Source: Lentisphaerota bacterium
GTDB taxonomy: Bacteria; Verrucomicrobiota; Lentisphaeria; Oligosphaerales; JABHEG01
Direction: 5' to 3'
Assembly: GCA_018676675.1 (NCBI GenBank)
Contig: JABHEG010000255.1
Coordinates: forward strand, 1 to 64,000
Length of the DNA stretch: 64,000 nucleotides
Shown here: piece after piece, positions 61,335-64,000 of the stretch
Numbering within the stretch: position 1 is the stretch's first letter
How the letters are laid out: every line of letters starts with the position of its first letter
Program-made: the position numbers and the translations under genes
Notes under the pieces: generated by a model
Told to the model about the DNA's origin: nothing
Databases searched by the model: none
What the model saw: the letters and a program-made list of their open reading frames with translations, nothing else

Positions 61335-62039
61335 CTATCGGTTCCAGTAGTAGAACTTGTTGCTGCCACCGGCTCGCATGTATTCCATCCGTTCCTTCGA
61401 TGTGTGACCATCGACCCAAAGGATGTTCGCCATGCCGCTGTGAACCCGCCCAAAGTTGTAGACGAACGCTGTCGTGTTTCCCCCCAACAGAATCCGCGTA
61501 TCACCATTCCAGGCGCTGTAGCCGGGATAGCGCCAGTTGTCACCGATTTCCGCCTTCGCGTCCGGATGCTTGATCTTAGCGAGCTTACGCCCCCAACAGT
61601 AGGCCTGAGCATAGTTGTCGTCACAGATTTGGTTGTTGTAACCGTATCCGTGATGGCCAGATGGGAACTCCCGCCTCTCCGAACACTTGAGGACGGAAAC
61701 CGTCCGGACAGAGGGATACCCGGCCACACCGACGTACTCGTAGAGGAAACGGTACCAGGGCCACTCGGTGTGACGCATGCGCCATGGTAACACATGTTCG
61801 TCGAAATCATCGCTGTAGAGAGCTCGCCCTACCCCCTGCTGCCGCAAATTGTTCGCGCACGATGTCGTATGTGCATTGTCCTTGGCCGACTGCAGTGCCG
61901 GCAGCAACATCGATGCGAGAATCGCGATGATCGCGATCACAACCAGCAGTTCGATGAGGGTGAACGTGTCCCGTTGGCCCGTGCTTCCGCAGAGACGTCC
62001 CGTCGCTGCCCCAGCCCTGCATGTTCGTATCCGCTTCAT
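61335..62039 (-). CDS. Prepilin-like protein with H-X9-DG motif
   Basis: 234 aa. Type IV prepilin/pseudopilin start: charged leader then the cleavage region DTFTLIELLVVIAIIAILASMLLPALQSAK, with the Phe/Thr-Leu-Ile-Glu mark; the Glu five residues after cleavage is present. The globular part ends HSGMANILWVDGH, the H-X9-DG motif of the large prepilin-like family in Lentisphaerae and Planctomycetes. The ATG at 62039 is preceded by GGAGG. These proteins occur in many copies per genome; function mostly unknown, surface or secretion-related. Confidence 0.92.
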   Translation of the reverse strand: MKRIRTCRAGAATGRLCGSTGQRDTFTLIELLVVIAIIAILASMLLPALQSAKDNAHTTSCANNLRQQGVGRALYSDDFDEHVLPWRMRHTEWPWYRFLYEYVGVAGYPSVRTVSVLKCSERREFPSGHHGYGYNNQICDDNYAQAYCWGRKLAKIKHPDAKAEIGDNWRYPGYSAWNGDTRILLGGNTTAFVYNFGRVHSGMANILWVDGHTSKERMEYMRAGGSNKFYYWNR

Positions 62040-62153
62040 GGTGCTACAATCCTCCAATGACACCGACGAGAGAAGACGAGGAAATACTCCTCTAGCATAC
62101 AACAACAAGACGATTCCAGCTCGCCCTTTATTGATCCAAATGGGCGCAACAGC

Positions 62154-62975
62154 TCATGAGGCCGCCCATCTCTCACGCAGTTCGGTCAGTTCCGCCAGCA
62201 GCCTGTCCGCGCCACCGTCTTTCGCCCCGATCTCAAACGTCCGCACGCATCCCGGAGCAGTCGCATCGAGAGCTTCCATGAACCGACGCCAATCGGTGGT
62301 GCCTTTCCCCGGCAACAGGTGTTGGTCCTCCCCCAGACCATCGCTGTCCTGTATATGGACGGCAAAGACCTTGTCCCCAACCAGTCTGACTTCCTCCGCT
62401 GGATCAAGTCCGTTTGCATTGCTGTGGCCTGCATCAATGCACACACCCACGTGGTCTCCAAGCCCATTGATGATCTCAAGAACATCCGCAATCGGGCCGC
62501 CCGGTCTGGGGCTGTGTCGTTGCGGAAGATTCTCAACGGCCAGTTTCAGTCCGACCCCGGCCGCGCGATGGGCAAGCTCTTCCAAGCTCTCTCGTGACCG
62601 CCCCATGCAAGCTGGACGATCCTCATCCATGAACGGCGTCCTGGGCGCATTGTGGTGACAGACAACGATTCTTGCACCAATCTCCGCGGCCGGCCCCAAC
62701 CCGCCGATGGCCTCATCCAGAGCCGCCCGACGAACTGCCCCGTCCGGATCACCCAGGTTCCATCCCCGGGACGGAATATGGACCGTGGGGACAGCGATCC
62801 CCGCATCCTCAAGAAGGCGCCGGGCGGCAGGGATATCGACTCGCCAATCCAGAGCTGGGTCCGGCTGAAATCCAAGCTCAACCTGCCGCCAACCCGCCGC
62901 GGACAACTTGGGCACGAACTCCACCAAAGGAAGCCCCCCATAGAGGCATGCCGAAAGACCATAGACCGTCGTCAT
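62154..62975 (-). CDS. Sugar phosphate isomerase/epimerase-like TIM-barrel protein
   Basis: 273 aa. Xylose-isomerase-like TIM barrel: VEFVPKLSAAGWRQVELGF, VPTVHIPSRGWNLGD, GARIVVCHHNAP, KLAVENLP, GVCIDAGHSNANG, VFAVHIQDSDG and TFEIGAKDGG; the Glu, Asp, His and Glu of the metal site are in VEN, CID/AGH, HIQD and FEIG. Likely isomerises or epimerises a sugar or ketose in the cytoplasm. ATG at 62975 follows GGAG. Divergent from the dehydrogenase at 63163, which suggests a joint sugar or acid pathway. Confidence 0.88.
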   Translation of the reverse strand: MTTVYGLSACLYGGLPLVEFVPKLSAAGWRQVELGFQPDPALDWRVDIPAARRLLEDAGIAVPTVHIPSRGWNLGDPDGAVRRAALDEAIGGLGPAAEIGARIVVCHHNAPRTPFMDEDRPACMGRSRESLEELAHRAAGVGLKLAVENLPQRHSPRPGGPIADVLEIINGLGDHVGVCIDAGHSNANGLDPAEEVRLVGDKVFAVHIQDSDGLGEDQHLLPGKGTTDWRRFMEALDATAPGCVRTFEIGAKDGGADRLLAELTELRERWAAS

Positions 62976-63162
62976 CAACTCACACTCCGTTCTTAAGAAG
63001 GACCAGATCCCCAAACCGTCAGGGAAATGCGGCCTACAGACTGAATCGTGAGTCAGGACCGCAGATTTGTCCAGAACTCAGGCTAACTTTAGCGCAAGAG
63101 ACGCCCGCAGTCAGCCCCTACTGGGAAACGCAAGCAGAACCCGGCGATGCAGGAGAAGCAGT

Positions 63163-64000
63163 ATGGCACGGTACCATGCAGACGCAATCAGGAGCTGTGT
63201 CCAGGCTCTGCTCGAGGGCTGCGGCTTCCCTGAAGCTCGGGCGGAGATCTCCAGTGACACACTCGTAGAGGCCGACTTACGGGGCATCTACTCCCACGGC
63301 ATCAACGGCCTGGGGCTGATCATCATCCCTTCGATCCAGGCCGGCGGCACCGTCCCCGACGCCAAATGCATCGACACAACCCGGGACAAGGGCCTATGCA
63401 TCCGGCATCTCGATGCCAATGGCGCTCCCGGCCATCCCACCTCCCGCCGGGCAGTCGAACTGGTCAAGCGTCTCGCCAGAAAACACGGCATGGCGCGGGT
63501 GTTTGTCTACCGTGCAAACCACTTCGGAGCGGCAGGGATCTACTCGGAACAGATCTCCTCCGATGGAGACCTGGAAGGGCGAGTCTACTGCACATCCTCC
63601 GTGCACGCCTCCCTGCCCGGCAGCAACCAGGCAGCCCTCGGCACCAACCCCATTGCCTGGTCCATCCCCTACACCGACGGTTTGGTCACCATCGACATGG
63701 CCACAACCGTGCACTCGGCCAGTGGCATCTGCAAAGCCATCCGGGACGGCGATACCAAGCTCCCGTTCGCCGTAACCGACCGTGACGGAAATCTGACCAC
63801 CGACGCAAAGGCCTTCAGTACGCCGCTCGACTTCCTTGAGAACGGCGCCATCCCACACTTGGGGACCTGCATTGACCCAATCATGGGCGAGAAGGGAAAC
63901 GCCTATTTCAAAGGAATGGGGCTGAGCATGTTGGTGGCACTTGTCTGCTCGACCAGCGGCAGCCCACTGACGACCTGCAACGCCTGTGTCAATGACGAGA
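63163..64000 (+). CDS. Malate/L-lactate/ureidoglycolate dehydrogenase family (Ldh2), 3' end cut by window
   Basis: At least 279 codons, open to the window end. Matches the Ldh2 family of NAD(P)-dependent 2-hydroxyacid dehydrogenases: ADLRGIYSHGINGLGLIIIPSIQAGG near the start, RANHFGAAGIYSE with the catalytic His, ALGTNPIAWSIP and TIDMATTVHSASGI. The ATG is preceded by AGGAGAAG. Full family length is about 350 aa, so some 70 residues are missing. Substrate cannot be fixed; a sugar acid is possible next to the isomerase gene. Confidence 0.9.
   Translation, partial: MARYHADAIRSCVQALLEGCGFPEARAEISSDTLVEADLRGIYSHGINGLGLIIIPSIQAGGTVPDAKCIDTTRDKGLCIRHLDANGAPGHPTSRRAVELVKRLARKHGMARVFVYRANHFGAAGIYSEQISSDGDLEGRVYCTSSVHASLPGSNQAALGTNPIAWSIPYTDGLVTIDMATTVHSASGICKAIRDGDTKLPFAVTDRDGNLTTDAKAFSTPLDFLENGAIPHLGTCIDPIMGEKGNAYFKGMGLSMLVALVCSTSGSPLTTCNACVNDE

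Overview
The window is GC-rich and densely coded on both strands. Several features point to a bacterium of the PVC group or a near neighbour (Lentisphaerota, Kiritimatiellota, Planctomycetota or Hydrogenedentota type): a prepilin-like protein with an H-X9-DG tail, a large TolB-propeller/CxxCH protein of the hydrazine-synthase-alpha-like family, a DUF4838 glycosidase, a formylglycine-type sulfatase, several large secreted CBM proteins and ExbB/MotA-type proteins. Both the FtsI/MurE pair and the meso-DAP-type DNPR motif in MurE argue for ordinary DAP peptidoglycan. I cannot fix the phylum from the sequence alone.

Layout. 1-6 kb: inositol-phosphatase (suhB-like), tRNA-Leu(CAG), a primary-like sigma-70 factor converging on an orphan NarL-type response regulator, then a minus-strand trio of envelope proteins (TPR, short TM/coiled coil, long TM/coiled coil/TPR). 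6-11.4 kb: a sugar ABC importer (binding protein plus two permeases, no ATPase), one permease carrying large extra membrane blocks, and a beta-helix protein. 11.5-17.2 kb: DUF4404 and a short dcw cluster on the minus strand, mraZ-rsmH-ftsL-ftsI-murE, with a recognisable MraZ-type operator. 17.4-20 kb: Gfo/Idh/MocA oxidoreductase and sulfatase. 20.4-25.8 kb: exbB-exbD-TonB-like, a secreted GH10-like protein that has lost both catalytic glutamates, and aroA. 26.5-30.6 kb: ECF sigma factor and the tri-CxxCH propeller protein.

30.8-34.5 kb holds the most unusual unit: a zinc-ribbon MotA/ExbB-like channel protein followed by two different single-TM coiled-coil proteins of the same architecture, which I read as a possible ion-driven complex with two distinct B-type subunits. 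34.6-46 kb is a hemicellulose-type degradation block: GH5, DUF4838/mutarotase, GH39, then convergent esterase and GH43-like propeller. 46-58.8 kb carries two giant secreted multi-domain proteins (1334 and 1683 aa) with an inserted plus-strand patch between them: a CopG/PIN toxin-antitoxin pair, a remnant of a CBM9-type gene end, a secreted propeller protein and a dual-specificity phosphatase. 59.3-64 kb: MsbA-like ABC exporter, pseudopilin, sugar isomerase/epimerase and the 5' part of an Ldh2-family dehydrogenase that runs off the end.

Intergenic DNA is rich in inverted repeats. A 36-bp unit repeated eight times, together with a single related copy 18 kb away, forms paired hairpins with complementary loops, and both sites lie between convergent genes. 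Other inverted repeats lie at 26-61, 25898-25986, 50251-50380 and 59034-59098, and a 7-nt tandem repeat lies directly in front of one of the coiled-coil genes.
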